Positions 1 through 8,529 of a DNA stretch of 64,000 nt are shown in pieces (positions within the stretch are counted from its first letter, which is position 1; every line of letters starts with the position of its first letter). The notes beneath the pieces were generated by a model, which saw only the letters and a list, made by a program, of their open reading frames with translations, did no database searches and was not told the origin of the DNA. Origin of the DNA: CAXXIC01 sp049315325 (GTDB taxonomy: Bacteria > Bacteroidota > Bacteroidia > Bacteroidales > UBA7332); the NCBI GenBank assembly GCA_049315325.1, contig JBMOKJ010000001.1, positions 310,001 through 374,000 on the forward strand, given 5' to 3'. The position numbers were made by a program, and so were the translations under genes.

Positions 1-340
1 TGGCTTTTAGGGAATCGTTACTGAAAATATTGAGAGGAAACATCACGTTTTCGAGCACCGTCATCGAATCGAACAACGCAGAACCCTGAAACAACATACC
101 AATCTCGCTGCGCAACAATTTCAGCTCCTTCGCCTTCATTGCATGCAAGTCGCGACCGTTGTAGAGCACTTGCCCCGAATCGGGTTGATACAACCCTACG
201 ATACACTTCACCAACACTGTCTTTCCAGATCCACTTTGTCCTATAATCAGATTGGTTTTTCCTGATTCAAAAACTGCACTTACATCCCTTAGAATGGATT
301 TGTCGTCGAAGGATTTGAATATATTTTTTACTTCTATCAT
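1..340 (-). CDS. MlaF-type ABC transporter ATPase (partial, runs off left edge)
   Basis: The first 113 codons of an ABC ATPase are visible; the rest lies outside the window. The start ATG is at 340 (MIEVKNIFKSF). A Walker A motif GQSGSGKT follows at about residues 33-40, and the Q-loop region reads GMLFQGSALFDSMTVLENV. The SALFDSMTVLENV stretch is typical of MlaF-type ATPases, which power retrograde or anterograde phospholipid transport with an MlaE permease and an MCE-domain protein. The start overlaps the stop of the upstream MlaE-like gene in an ATGA overlap, so the two are translationally coupled. The signature motif and Walker B are not in the window. The family assignment rests on this N-terminus plus the partner gene. 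Confidence 0.88.
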   Translation of the reverse strand, partial: MIEVKNIFKSFDDKSILRDVSAVFESGKTNLIIGQSGSGKTVLVKCIVGLYQPDSGQVLYNGRDLHAMKAKELKLLRSEIGMLFQGSALFDSMTVLENVMFPLNIFSNDSLKA

Positions 341-1083
341 TGCAGCAAAATATGGGTAAGTACAACATCAAACAGCAGAATTAAGATGCTGCTTACTACC
401 ACAGCATTGGTGCTCGCTCTACCCACTTGCATCGCTCCACCTTTGGCGTAGTAACCGAAATAGGAGGCTACAGAGCTAATGATAAAAGCAAAAACGACCG
501 ATTTGATGATGGAATACCAAATGTAAAACTCTTTGTAAAACGATTGTATTCCAAATTCGTATTTAGAGAGCGGAATCAAATTTGTAAAGATTGCAATAAT
601 GTATCCGCCTATCAGTCCTGAGAACATACTCAAAATGACTAACACAGGAATAAAAATCATTAATCCAATAATCTTTGGGAAGATCAGGTAATTTGCCGAA
701 TTAACACCCATTATTTCGAGTGCATCTATCTGCTCCGAAATGCGCATAGATCCAATTTCGGTGGCTATATTCGAGCCCACTTTACCAGCAAGAATCATAC
801 ACATGATGGTAGACGAAAATTCGAGGAAAAGTGTATCGCGGGTAGACATTCCCACGAGGTGTGGAGGTAGAAATGGCGAATCCATGTTCATATTCACCTG
901 AATACAAATAACCGCTCCGATGAAAATAGAAATAATGAGCACAATCCCTATGGAATCGACACCCAATTTATACATTTCGCGCGTAGTTTGTTTAATAAAA
1001 TCCCTAAAATTATCCGGCCAAACAATGGTGCGGAACATCAACAAAACATACTCACCAAAACTTTGTAAAGAGGCTGTTATCAT
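337..1083 (-). CDS. MlaE-family ABC lipid transporter permease
   Basis: This 248-aa integral membrane protein has about five to six hydrophobic segments and matches the MlaE/YrbE (DUF140) permease family. Typical sequence includes the central stretch KVGSNIATEIGSMRISEQIDALEIMGVN (given here only to locate it, residues about 100-128), in which the E-x-G-x-M-x-x-x-E-Q-I-D-A-L-E pattern is the family hallmark. It would form the membrane pore of an Mla-like inner-membrane complex that exchanges phospholipids with the outer membrane. It is transcribed first, with the ATPase gene overlapping its stop by 4 bp. An MCE protein gene is expected next, beyond the left edge. Its promoter faces that of lptB. 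Confidence 0.93.
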   Translation of the reverse strand: MITASLQSFGEYVLLMFRTIVWPDNFRDFIKQTTREMYKLGVDSIGIVLIISIFIGAVICIQVNMNMDSPFLPPHLVGMSTRDTLFLEFSSTIMCMILAGKVGSNIATEIGSMRISEQIDALEIMGVNSANYLIFPKIIGLMIFIPVLVILSMFSGLIGGYIIAIFTNLIPLSKYEFGIQSFYKEFYIWYSIIKSVVFAFIISSVASYFGYYAKGGAMQVGRASTNAVVVSSILILLFDVVLTHILLQ

Positions 1084-1104
1084 ATACTTTGATTAGAAAC
1101 AACG

Positions 1105-1112
1105 CAAAGTTA
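1105..1112 (-). promoter_or_regulatory. Bacteroidota -7 box for the mla genes
   Basis: On the minus strand the sequence reads TAACTTTG, an exact match to the TAnnTTTG -7 consensus. It lies about 20 bp upstream of the MlaE ATG, so the leader would be very short. No clear -33 TTTG was found. Confidence 0.5.
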
Positions 1113-1133
1113 GGTTATTTTTTTCTTTTTCCT

Positions 1134-1141
1134 TACTTTTG
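1134..1141 (+). promoter_or_regulatory. Bacteroidota -7 box for lptB
   Basis: TACTTTTG matches TAnnTTTG and lies 23 bp upstream of the lptB ATG at 1165. Together with the box at 1105-1112 on the other strand it makes a compact divergent promoter. Confidence 0.5.
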
Positions 1142-1164
1142 TCTCCAATTAAAGATTTTTGACA

Positions 1165-1914
1165 ATGGCCGATGAACAAATGGTGTTACGCACCGAAAAT
1201 CTGGTGAAAAAGTATCGAAATCGCACGGTGGTAAACCACGTTTCTATCAATGTGAAGCAAGGCGAAATCGTTGGGTTGATGGGACCAAACGGTGCTGGCA
1301 AAACCACGACTTTCTACATGTCTGTTGGATTGATTACGCCCAACGAAGGGAAAATTTTCCTCGACGATGTCGATATCACCAACTATCCGGTTTACAAGCG
1401 TGCGCAGTGCGGCATTGGCTATTTGGCACAAGAGGCTTCTGTTTTCCGCAAAATGACTGTTGAAGACAATATTCTATCCATTTTGCAAATGACGGGCAAA
1501 ACCGTCGAACAACAGAAGGAGAAACTCGAGAGCCTAATTGCCGAATTTCGTCTGCAAAAAGTGCGCAAAAACTTGGGAGACCGCCTTTCGGGTGGTGAAC
1601 GCCGCCGTACTGAAATCGCTCGTTGCCTTGCCATTGACCCAAAGTTCATCATGCTCGATGAGCCTTTTGCAGGAGTGGACCCTATCGCAGTGGAAGATAT
1701 TCAATACATCGTGGCAAAACTGAAAGATAAAAACATCGGCATCCTCATCACCGACCACAACGCGCAGGAGACGCTCAATATCACCGACCGCGCTTACTTG
1801 TTGTTCGAAGGTCAAATCCTCTTTCAAGGCACAGCTGAAGAGCTCGCAGAGAATCCTATCGTTCGCGAGAAATACCTCGGAAAGCAGTTTGAGTTGAAAC
1901 GAAAAGTTTTTTGA
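1165..1914 (+). CDS. lptB: LPS export ABC transporter ATPase LptB
   Basis: This 249-aa ABC ATPase is the motor of the LptB2FGC complex, which extracts lipopolysaccharide from the inner membrane and pushes it toward the outer membrane. Visible motifs are Walker A (GPNGAGKTT, residues 40-48), the LptB-typical Q-loop region GIGYLAQEASVFRKMTVEDN, signature LSGGERRR, Walker B FIMLDEPFAG followed by VDPIAV, and the switch histidine ITDHN. I start at ATG 1165 (MADEQMVL) rather than the TTG two codons upstream, because the spacing from the -7 box and the N-terminus both fit. A rho-independent terminator follows the stop. Confidence 0.96.
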   Translation: MADEQMVLRTENLVKKYRNRTVVNHVSINVKQGEIVGLMGPNGAGKTTTFYMSVGLITPNEGKIFLDDVDITNYPVYKRAQCGIGYLAQEASVFRKMTVEDNILSILQMTGKTVEQQKEKLESLIAEFRLQKVRKNLGDRLSGGERRRTEIARCLAIDPKFIMLDEPFAGVDPIAVEDIQYIVAKLKDKNIGILITDHNAQETLNITDRAYLLFEGQILFQGTAEELAENPIVREKYLGKQFELKRKVF

Positions 1915-1922
1915 ATTAGCCT

Positions 1923-1953
1923 AAACCGCTCGTATTCGCAGCGGTTTTTTTTT
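1923..1953 (+). terminator. Rho-independent terminator after lptB
   Basis: An AAACCGCT...AGCGGTTT stem with a 9-nt loop is followed by a run of T. It separates lptB from the permease gene starting at 1965. Confidence 0.85.
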
Positions 1954-1964
1954 GAAACAACATT

Positions 1965-2750
1965 ATGGAGATAGGGATTTTTATAGTTGGTCTACTGGCG
2001 GGCGTTATGTCGGGACTATTCGGCGTAGGCGGTGGCATTGTGATGGTACCTACTATGATTGCTTTTTTCGGGATGGGAATGCTCGATGCTAATGCAACAT
2101 CACTTGCAGCAATGCTACTGCCTGTGGGTGTTTTGGGTGTTATCAACTACTATAAAGCGGGTTATATCAACCTACGGCATTCGCTCTGGCTATCGGTCGG
2201 ACTGTTTGGCGGTTCATTTGCAGGTGCAGCATTGGCTATCTCTGTCGATGTAAGTCTGCTCGCGAAGCTTTATGCTGCATTTCTACTCTACGTTGCCATT
2301 GGCTACCTCAACATCCCAAAACTAATTGCTAAATACACCAATAAAGATGAACAACCCTCAATTCAGGGTGGTGGTGAGAAGATTGATCGCGCTTTTTGGA
2401 CCTACATCGCTGTCGGAATTTTCGCTGGCGTGATTGCCGGAATGTTTGGCAAAGGCGGTGGTTTGGTGATTGTGCCCGTGTTGATAAAATTCTTCCGATA
2501 CGATACCAAAGCGGCAACTGCAACATCGTTGGCTGCGCTTCAACTGCCCGTCGGGCTGCCTAGTGTGATGGTCTATGCAGAGCAAGGACACCTCAATTGG
2601 CTCTATGCCGCGCTGATGGCTGTGGGGATAGTGGCGGGCGTTTTCTTTGGCTCTAAGCTTGCGCTGAACATTCCCGCGGCTTCATTCAAAAAGGTCTATG
2701 CCGTTTTCTTGCTGGGCGTGGCAGGATATATGGTTTATAAATATTTTTAA
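1965..2750 (+). CDS. TSUP-family (TauE/SafE) membrane transporter
   Basis: This 261-aa protein has about eight hydrophobic segments arranged as an internal repeat. Each half begins with a glycine-rich G-x-F-G-x-G-G-G segment (GLFGVGGGIVMVPTM near residue 18, MFGKGGGLVIVPVLIKF near residue 160), followed by ATSLAAM/ATSLAAL. This duplicated signature is characteristic of the TauE/SafE (TSUP) family, which moves sulfite, sulfonates, sulfoacetate or related organic anions. The substrate cannot be read from sequence. No neighbouring sulfur-metabolism gene helps. Confidence 0.9.
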   Translation: MEIGIFIVGLLAGVMSGLFGVGGGIVMVPTMIAFFGMGMLDANATSLAAMLLPVGVLGVINYYKAGYINLRHSLWLSVGLFGGSFAGAALAISVDVSLLAKLYAAFLLYVAIGYLNIPKLIAKYTNKDEQPSIQGGGEKIDRAFWTYIAVGIFAGVIAGMFGKGGGLVIVPVLIKFFRYDTKAATATSLAALQLPVGLPSVMVYAEQGHLNWLYAALMAVGIVAGVFFGSKLALNIPAASFKKVYAVFLLGVAGYMVYKYF

Positions 2751-2789
2751 ACGAGTTGTTTTAACCGCAAAGGACGCAGAGTATTTCGC

Positions 2790-2834
2790 AAAGAGCCGCA
2801 AAGATTATTTTAATTTGTCTTTGCGGCTCTTTTA
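2790..2834. terminator. Bidirectional hairpin between convergent genes
   Basis: AAAGAGCCGCAAAGA pairs with TCTTTGCGGCTCTTT (15-bp stem, short AT-rich loop) and ends in T on the plus strand and A-rich sequence on the other side. It sits between the TSUP gene and the convergent minus-strand gene at 2835. Confidence 0.8.
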
Positions 2835-3233
2835 CTACCACTTCCTTTTGACAATACCCCAACTACTGTCAAAAAAATAACTGATTCGAATTATTGAGTC
2901 ATTGCGACTCAACTTAAGATTTAATGCCGTATCTCCCTTTATTTTATAAATGCTATCTCCAACATTACACTCATCATACAAATTAGTCCAATTGAAAGCA
3001 TCTAATTCTTCAATATTTTTCCCATTATTAAATTTAACTACAGGATCGTAATGATTTGAAGAATGATATTTTTCTACAATTATGCCGTCAAATTGTTGAG
3101 GAACAATCTCATTATAAAAAATATCACTGGAATTTTGCTTGGGTTTAAATAATATTAAAACAATAAATACAACAATCAAAATTGGTGCAAAGATTATTAG
3201 TTTTTCATTAATTCTAAATTCAGGTATTTCCAT
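2835..3233 (-). CDS. Hypothetical small membrane-anchored protein
   Basis: I do not recognise this 132-aa protein. A single strongly hydrophobic segment at residues about 12-30 (IIFAPILIVVFIVLILF) is followed by a lysine and then a roughly 100-residue polar domain rich in N, D and Y. This predicts an N-in inner-membrane anchor with a periplasmic domain. It ends in WGIVKRKW. It lies 22 bp downstream of the carbamoyltransferase gene on the same strand and may be read from the same transcript. Base composition is more AT-rich than its neighbours. Confidence 0.65.
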   Translation of the reverse strand: MEIPEFRINEKLIIFAPILIVVFIVLILFKPKQNSSDIFYNEIVPQQFDGIIVEKYHSSNHYDPVVKFNNGKNIEELDAFNWTNLYDECNVGDSIYKIKGDTALNLKLSRNDSIIRISYFFDSSWGIVKRKW

Positions 3234-3255
3234 TGCAAAATTTCTTGTTCAAAAA

Positions 3256-4212
3256 TCAAACCAATCCCTCCAAAATCCTTTTAATCACCACCTGAGCAGA
3301 AATCTCACGATTGGCAGCTTCGGGAATGACGATGGAGCGCGGACCTTCGATAACCTCATCGGTCACAATCATATTGCGACGCACGGGGAGGCAGTGCATA
3401 AAGCGAGCATCGTTCGTTAGCGCCATTTGCTCCACCCCTACTGTCCAGTTGCGGTCTTTCGAGAGGATTTGTCCGTAGTTGGGGTCGGTGTAGGCTGCCC
3501 AGTTTTTGGCATAGACGAAATCTGCTCCTTCGAATGCTTTTCGCTGGTCGTATTCTACTTTAGCTCCTCTCACAAAGCGAGGGTCGAGCTCGTAACCTTC
3601 GGGGTGCGTGATGACGAAATCGTAGTCTGTTTCGTTCATAAAATCGGCAAACGAATTGGGAACAGCCTGCGGCAATGCGCGGGGGTGTGGCGCCCAGGTC
3701 AACACCACTTTGGGGCGTTCTTTGGTTTTGTACTCTTCGATGGTGATAAGGTCGGCAAAGCTTTGCAGCGGATGTCCGGTGCACGCCTCCATACTCACCA
3801 CGGGCTTGCCGGAGAGTTGTATGAACTGGTTGAGAATCATCTCGTTGTAGTCTTCTTCTTTGTTTTCGAAGCGGGCAAACGAACGTACACCAATGATGTC
3901 GCAGTAGCAACCCATCACCGGCACAGCTTCGAAAAGATGCTCGGGCTTGTCGCCATCCATCACCACGCCACGTTCGGTTTCGAGCTTCCAAGCTCCTTGC
4001 GTGATGTCGAGCACCATGGTGTTCATGCCGAGGTTCATCGCTGCCTTTTGGGTACTGAGGCGGGTGCGCAGACTCGAGTTGAAGAAAATCAGCAACATCG
4101 TCTTGTTTCGGCCCAAATGTTGGTAGTTATAGCGGTTGGCTTTTACCTCCAGCGCCTCTGCTACTGCTTGTTTGAGGTCGCCCAAATCTTTTACGTTCGT
4201 GAAATGTCTCAT
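3256..4212 (-). CDS. argF': N-succinyl-L-ornithine carbamoyltransferase (ArgF')
   Basis: This 318-aa transcarbamylase transfers the carbamoyl group from carbamoyl phosphate to an N-acylated ornithine in the arginine pathway used by Bacteroidota. Carbamoyl-phosphate-binding residues are visible in FFNSSLRTR (residues 43-51, the S-x-R-T-R motif), and the acyl-ornithine side in HCLPVRR near the C-terminus. Counting from the start, residue 90 is proline in the DGDKPEHL segment. In the characterised Bacteroides fragilis enzyme Pro90 selects N-succinylornithine, whereas the Xanthomonas acetylornithine enzyme has Glu92 there. I therefore call the succinyl form. A -7 box lies about 97 bp upstream, and the leader contains a 10-bp tandem repeat. 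Confidence 0.93.
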   Translation of the reverse strand: MRHFTNVKDLGDLKQAVAEALEVKANRYNYQHLGRNKTMLLIFFNSSLRTRLSTQKAAMNLGMNTMVLDITQGAWKLETERGVVMDGDKPEHLFEAVPVMGCYCDIIGVRSFARFENKEEDYNEMILNQFIQLSGKPVVSMEACTGHPLQSFADLITIEEYKTKERPKVVLTWAPHPRALPQAVPNSFADFMNETDYDFVITHPEGYELDPRFVRGAKVEYDQRKAFEGADFVYAKNWAAYTDPNYGQILSKDRNWTVGVEQMALTNDARFMHCLPVRRNMIVTDEVIEGPRSIVIPEAANREISAQVVIKRILEGLV

Positions 4213-4220
4213 TTTATCTT

Positions 4221-4260
4221 AAGAAGTTAATGGAGTTAAAAGGAGTTATCGGGAGTTATG
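4221..4260. repeat. Four 10-bp tandem repeats in the argF' leader
   Basis: Four consecutive 10-mers read AAGAAGTTAA, TGGAGTTAAA, AGGAGTTATC and GGGAGTTATG. They share a core AGTTA in register. They lie between the argF' -7 box and its ATG, so they would be transcribed as leader RNA. Confidence 0.8.
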
Positions 4261-4308
4261 AATGGAGGGCAAATTCAATCCATCATTCCATCATCCCCTT
4301 ACAATTTG

Positions 4309-4316
4309 CAAAGATA
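4309..4316 (-). promoter_or_regulatory. -7 box for argF'
   Basis: The minus strand reads TATCTTTG, an exact TAnnTTTG match, about 97 bp upstream of the argF' ATG. No -33 element was clear. Confidence 0.5.
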
Positions 4317-4342
4317 TTGATTTTGAAATGAAAATCAGCGAA

Positions 4343-4377
4343 AACCCCCACCCTTTTGGGGAGGGACGGGGTAGGGC
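4343..4377. repeat. Dispersed C/G-rich palindromic repeat, copy 1
   Basis: A stretch CCCCCACCCTTTTGGGGAG followed by GGACGGGGTAGGGCT is a single copy of the C-run/G-run palindromes found also at 8530-8640, 45971-46091 and 63640-63735. It lies just beyond the stop codon of the sulfatase-fold gene. Confidence 0.7.
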
Positions 4378-4379
4378 TA

Positions 4380-6200
4380 TCATCGCTCATTAAAATCCTT
4401 TAGCAACATTTGAATGAAAGCCTTTCCTTGCGTTTCGGTTTCGTGGGCATTTGCTCCCTGTTTCAAAACTGTTTGATTGGCACCGCAATCATAGACAAAC
4501 GCATTTCCTTTCGTAAGAAAACCAAAGCCATTGATGTAGCTGAAAAAAGCGCATTTTGGGGTTGATTTCTTGAGTAAATTTCGACTGAATTTGAATCCCG
4601 CTGCCTTCACATTCATTTGTGCTAAAAGTGTTGCTGCAAGGTCAGATTGTGCCGCCAATGTGTCTATTTTCATAGGTTGGCGAATCGCTCCACCGAGCCA
4701 AAGCATCGGGATTTGGTAGCGCTCTAGGTCTTGATTTTGCATCGTTATGGGAAACAGAACGCTGTGGTCGGGCATCAGAATCACCAACGTATTTTTCCAA
4801 ACGGGAAGCTTTTTCAATTGCTCGATGAAGTGACCCAAACACGAATCGGTATAATGCACAGCATTCAGATACGGTTCGTCAAATTTCCGCGTGGGCACAT
4901 CGAATGGCTCGTGGCTGCTGAGCGTCAGAAACATCTTCATAAACGGCTGCTTTTGCTGTCTGCGAATCGATTCGTAGAAAAACGGAAACGTGATTTGGTC
5001 GGGGGCGCCCCACTTGGTAAGTCGGTCAGTAATGAGGAAATTCTCTTCGGAAGCGATATTTTCGAAACCCGAACAGACGAAATATTGCCGCATATTGGCA
5101 AAATTAATATCACCTCCGTAGAGCATACTGAGGTCGTAACCTTGTTGCTTTAGGCTTCCGGATATCGAAGGTAGTCTGTTCAATTTGTTAGGAAAATTCA
5201 TTAATGGCGAAGTGGGCAGCGATGGTGTTCCACTGAGCAACGAAATAAGTCCGCGGTCGGTACGGAAGCTATTTGCCTTGAAATTGGTAAAGAAAATCGC
5301 TTCGTTGCTCAGTCGATTGATGTTCGGAGTCACATCGGCCAATCCACCCAACGGTTCGATAACTTTTGCCGAAAAACTCTCCAAAACAATCAGAATTACA
5401 TTTGGGCGCGACGTGTTGAGCAATCGAGGAAAATCGTTGTCAGTAGAGTCTTCACGCAACGTGGCGAAAGCTGCCTTGGCATCTTCGTCTGTAAGAAAAT
5501 TGTAGTGAATATCTTCCTTCTCCTGATGCGAAAGCGAATAGAAAAGATTGAATACCGGATTGATAGCCGACTGATTGAGAAACATATTTCCGCTGAAGTA
5601 GGCTCGCCCGACATTCATGGTCGAAACCCCTACTCCACCACGAATCGTAACCATCAACAGTGCCAACAACAACAAAAACCAGAGCATTTGCTTTCCTTTT
5701 TTATCTGAAGAAAATGAAGATACTGCACTTCTCAACACCGATTTTCGAAGCAAAATAAAAAGCAGCGTAGCGAGCAAAACAATCATCAGAAAAGCCAACA
5801 GAATCACCAAATACGACAAACTCGCCGCAGCATCTACGGGCGATTTGAGGTAAAACAAGGCTGTATTGTCAATGTGCGAGCCCCAATATTCGAATAAAAC
5901 CATATCAGAAACCAAAATCAGCGCAATCAACCCCAAGACAATGCCTGAATAAATACGCAGAAAACGATCAATCCATTCGCCTCGAATCCAAAGGGCAACC
6001 CACACAGCCAAAAGAGGCAATGCGGTCATATATCCTGCAGTTGTCAAATCCATCGCCAGTCCGCTCCATATTACCGACAGAGCATCGCCAAAACCGACCT
6101 CCGGTTTGTGGTGATACATCATAAAAACGGGTTTTTGAAACACAAAAACGGCTACAAAAAAGAGATAATATTTAAGGATGAAGAGGATACGTTGTTTCAT
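4380..6200 (-). CDS. LTA-synthase-like sulfatase-fold membrane protein
   Basis: This 606-aa protein has five N-terminal transmembrane segments (about residues 8-190) and a large extracytoplasmic alkaline-phosphatase/sulfatase-fold domain (about 260-560). The catalytic domain shows NVILIVLESFSAKVIEP, which contains the metal-binding Glu, then SFRTDRGLISLLSG, where the threonine of RTDRG is the expected nucleophile, and the metal-site motif MPDHSVLFP near residue 480. This architecture is that of lipoteichoic-acid synthase/phosphoglycerol or phosphoethanolamine transferases (MdoB group). In a Gram-negative Bacteroidota it more likely decorates a glycan or lipid head group. It lies 10 bp from the GH113-like gene, so the two are probably co-transcribed. 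Confidence 0.88.
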   Translation of the reverse strand: MKQRILFILKYYLFFVAVFVFQKPVFMMYHHKPEVGFGDALSVIWSGLAMDLTTAGYMTALPLLAVWVALWIRGEWIDRFLRIYSGIVLGLIALILVSDMVLFEYWGSHIDNTALFYLKSPVDAAASLSYLVILLAFLMIVLLATLLFILLRKSVLRSAVSSFSSDKKGKQMLWFLLLLALLMVTIRGGVGVSTMNVGRAYFSGNMFLNQSAINPVFNLFYSLSHQEKEDIHYNFLTDEDAKAAFATLREDSTDNDFPRLLNTSRPNVILIVLESFSAKVIEPLGGLADVTPNINRLSNEAIFFTNFKANSFRTDRGLISLLSGTPSLPTSPLMNFPNKLNRLPSISGSLKQQGYDLSMLYGGDINFANMRQYFVCSGFENIASEENFLITDRLTKWGAPDQITFPFFYESIRRQQKQPFMKMFLTLSSHEPFDVPTRKFDEPYLNAVHYTDSCLGHFIEQLKKLPVWKNTLVILMPDHSVLFPITMQNQDLERYQIPMLWLGGAIRQPMKIDTLAAQSDLAATLLAQMNVKAAGFKFSRNLLKKSTPKCAFFSYINGFGFLTKGNAFVYDCGANQTVLKQGANAHETETQGKAFIQMLLKDFNER

Positions 6201-6210
6201 TCAAATGCTT

Positions 6211-7962
6211 TTATTTTACTATAATTGACTTTGTGATTACACCACTTTCACTCTTTATTTTTAGCAAATAGAGTCCTTTTTGTGGAATTTGAATTTGTGT
6301 ATTCTTGCTGCTTTCAAGATTTGTTTTCTTTGCAATAATCTGACCTGAAGGCGTTAAAAGTTCGATTGTTGCGTTGTCCAATGTCCCTAAATCGACACAA
6401 ACAGTACCTGCGCTTGGATTTGGATAAACTCGCACCACCGATGCGTTGTTAGTCGGTAGAGCTGTGGTGCATTGCGTCACTGAAACGGTATAAACCGCGG
6501 ATGTGTCTCTCCTCGAACAACGATTGGTATACATCAGATGGATTTTGGCCGAACCGCTATATCCAGATGCCCAATCGACCGACAAATTGCTGCCAATTTT
6601 AGTAATCATTCCGGCATTCGATGGCTCAAGATAACAACCAAGATAGCTAATTTGTGATGATAGGGTAAGCGGATAGAGCTCAGTAGCACCACCGCATGCC
6701 GATTGATTTCCACTCACAGAAATTTGATCTTGGTGGTAATATTCGCTCACCACCGTTTGTGCTGATTTTTCGTGAAAGCCAAAACGAACCTGTTGGTTCA
6801 TATCTACGGTTTGAAGTAAATCTGCCACTGTATTTCCCCACAGAAATGCGCCATCGAGCAAACATTGGTTTTCGTTCAACACCTTGAAAAACGCACGGTA
6901 AATACGTTCCTGCGTTTCATCGCCATCGTCCTTTCCATTGCTGTTGCTATCGGTGAATGTTTTGGGTTGAAACTCGTTGTTATCGGGCGCAAATGGTGCG
7001 TTGATGTCATTCACATAGCCGCATTCTACGAAAAGTAGCGGTTTATTAGGGTTTCTTGCCTTAAGCGGTTTCAGGTAATTGTTGAACACCGCTCGCCAGT
7101 CGTCGTCGAGCCGACTCTGCGAAAGAAGGGCATTAGGAGCGGTGCTTTCGAGCTGGAAATAGGCACTCAATCCCACCACATCGAGTCCGAGATCTTCCCA
7201 CAAGTGGTTAGAGCCTTGCCCCAGATAGAGTGTATCGACAGCGGCTTCGCTGTGCATGCCGTAGGTCAGTTTTCCGCTGAAAACCGTTCTTACCGTATCC
7301 ACCATTGCTTTTAGTTCGGTTTTGAAGTTATTGGGCCAATCTTCTCCGCTTCGGGTTCGGAAGAGTCGTTCGGTCTCCGTCCCAACCGAAAAGAGCGAAA
7401 CACCATTTTGCTGACAAATCTGCGCAACATGTTTGGCGCAAGCGGTATAGGTTCTAAAAAAAGAATTTACAAACGACTGATGATTAGGATGATTGACCGA
7501 CCAAGGCCAGTTCGCCGGAAGAATCGATGGATCGTCTTCTGTGGCATACGGATCGCCAAGCTGCCAACGAGCAACAGGTTTCGAAGCCACCTCGGCCTCT
7601 CCCATTTCGAAAGCCAACGTCACATAGACTTTGAAATTCTCGCTTTTAAGTTTCTGTATGATTTGCGCCAACACTACATCGGAGTAAGTTTGTATTTCAA
7701 CACCGTTGTACACCAGTTGCACAGTGCTATCCATGCTGTTTTCGAGGTTCATCGCCACTGACAAACCCACCCACTCCACATTCGTATCGTGCAGCCACTT
7801 GATGTAATAAGCGGGAAAAACGGGCGTTGCAGGTTGCGACAAATTGGTATAATTTGTTCCCCAGTTGCCTTCGAGGTGAATCGCTCTTGTGGTTTGAGCA
7901 ATCAACCCACTTTGGGAAATACCCAACAGAAAGGCGATTAACGAAAACAGTGCTTTTTTCAT
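6211..7962 (-). CDS. Secreted GH113-like glycoside hydrolase with T9SS sorting domain
   Basis: This 583-aa protein has a signal peptide (residues 1-22), a TIM-barrel-like domain (about 25-400), a short Ig-like linker and a C-terminal T9SS type A sorting domain (from about 510, VRVYPNPSAGTVCVDLG to KGLYLLKIKSESG). Candidate catalytic acids are Glu196 in SVGTETERL and Glu313 in LLFVECGYVND. Both positions fit the acid/base and nucleophile of GH113-like (beta-mannanase clan GH-A) enzymes. The T9SS domain predicts export across the outer membrane and surface attachment or release. The substrate is uncertain. It is followed closely by the sulfatase-fold gene. Confidence 0.82.
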   Translation of the reverse strand: MKKALFSLIAFLLGISQSGLIAQTTRAIHLEGNWGTNYTNLSQPATPVFPAYYIKWLHDTNVEWVGLSVAMNLENSMDSTVQLVYNGVEIQTYSDVVLAQIIQKLKSENFKVYVTLAFEMGEAEVASKPVARWQLGDPYATEDDPSILPANWPWSVNHPNHQSFVNSFFRTYTACAKHVAQICQQNGVSLFSVGTETERLFRTRSGEDWPNNFKTELKAMVDTVRTVFSGKLTYGMHSEAAVDTLYLGQGSNHLWEDLGLDVVGLSAYFQLESTAPNALLSQSRLDDDWRAVFNNYLKPLKARNPNKPLLFVECGYVNDINAPFAPDNNEFQPKTFTDSNSNGKDDGDETQERIYRAFFKVLNENQCLLDGAFLWGNTVADLLQTVDMNQQVRFGFHEKSAQTVVSEYYHQDQISVSGNQSACGGATELYPLTLSSQISYLGCYLEPSNAGMITKIGSNLSVDWASGYSGSAKIHLMYTNRCSRRDTSAVYTVSVTQCTTALPTNNASVVRVYPNPSAGTVCVDLGTLDNATIELLTPSGQIIAKKTNLESSKNTQIQIPQKGLYLLKIKSESGVITKSIIVK

Positions 7963-8010
7963 AATCTATTCAGTTTTTGGGTGAATAAAATAGGTCAAAA
8001 TCAGGTAGAT

Positions 8011-8523
8011 TTATTTATACCACCCGGCATACATCAGATAGTTGTTGGCAATCTTTTGATTCATTTCTTTCGATTGCTCAGGATCCACTTTTTTGATAAA
8101 CTTTGCCGGAACGCCGGCGTAGATGCTACCCGGTTCCACAATGGTATTGCTTGTGACTACCGAACCGGCAGCCACGATGGCACCTTCGCCAATCACCACG
8201 TGATCGAGCACTACAGAGCCCATCCCGATGAGCGCGCCCTGCTTGATGGTCGCCCCATGTATCGTCACATTGTGCCCGATAGAGACATTGTCCTCGATGT
8301 GGATTTGCGATTTTTCGTACAACGTGTGCAGTACCGAACCATCCTGAATATTCACTTTGTTGCCAATGCGAATAGAGTTCACATCGCCACGCAGCACGGT
8401 GCAATACCAGATGCTGCAATCGTTGCCCATCACCACATCGCCGATGATGGTGGCATTCTCTGCGAGAAAACAGTTCTCTCCAAACACGGGATCAAATCCC
8501 CTTACTGATCGTATTAAAGCCAT
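8011..8523 (-). CDS. Gamma-carbonic-anhydrase-like hexapeptide-repeat protein
   Basis: This 170-aa left-handed beta-helix protein is built of hexapeptide repeats (for example ATIIGDVVMGNDCSIWYC, then VNIQDGSVLH). It contains the gamma-class carbonic anhydrase signatures NVQD-like NIQDG and SIGHNVTIHGATI, with the metal-ligand histidines of the family in SIGHNVTIH. Relatives are annotated YrdA/PaaY/CaiE-type. They bind Zn or Fe and in some cases have carbonic anhydrase or thioesterase activity. It ends 48 bp before the GH113-like gene starts and begins immediately next to a palindromic repeat cluster that separates it from the aminopeptidase gene. Confidence 0.92.
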   Translation of the reverse strand: MALIRSVRGFDPVFGENCFLAENATIIGDVVMGNDCSIWYCTVLRGDVNSIRIGNKVNIQDGSVLHTLYEKSQIHIEDNVSIGHNVTIHGATIKQGALIGMGSVVLDHVVIGEGAIVAAGSVVTSNTIVEPGSIYAGVPAKFIKKVDPEQSKEMNQKIANNYLMYAGWYK

Positions 8524-8529
8524 ATTTTG

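Noticed and set aside
427..621. Plus-strand 64-aa frame within the MlaE gene
   Set aside because: It overlaps a conserved membrane permease on the other strand and has no features of its own.
3427..4230. 267-aa open frame opposite argF'
   Set aside because: It is antisense to an unambiguous transcarbamylase gene.
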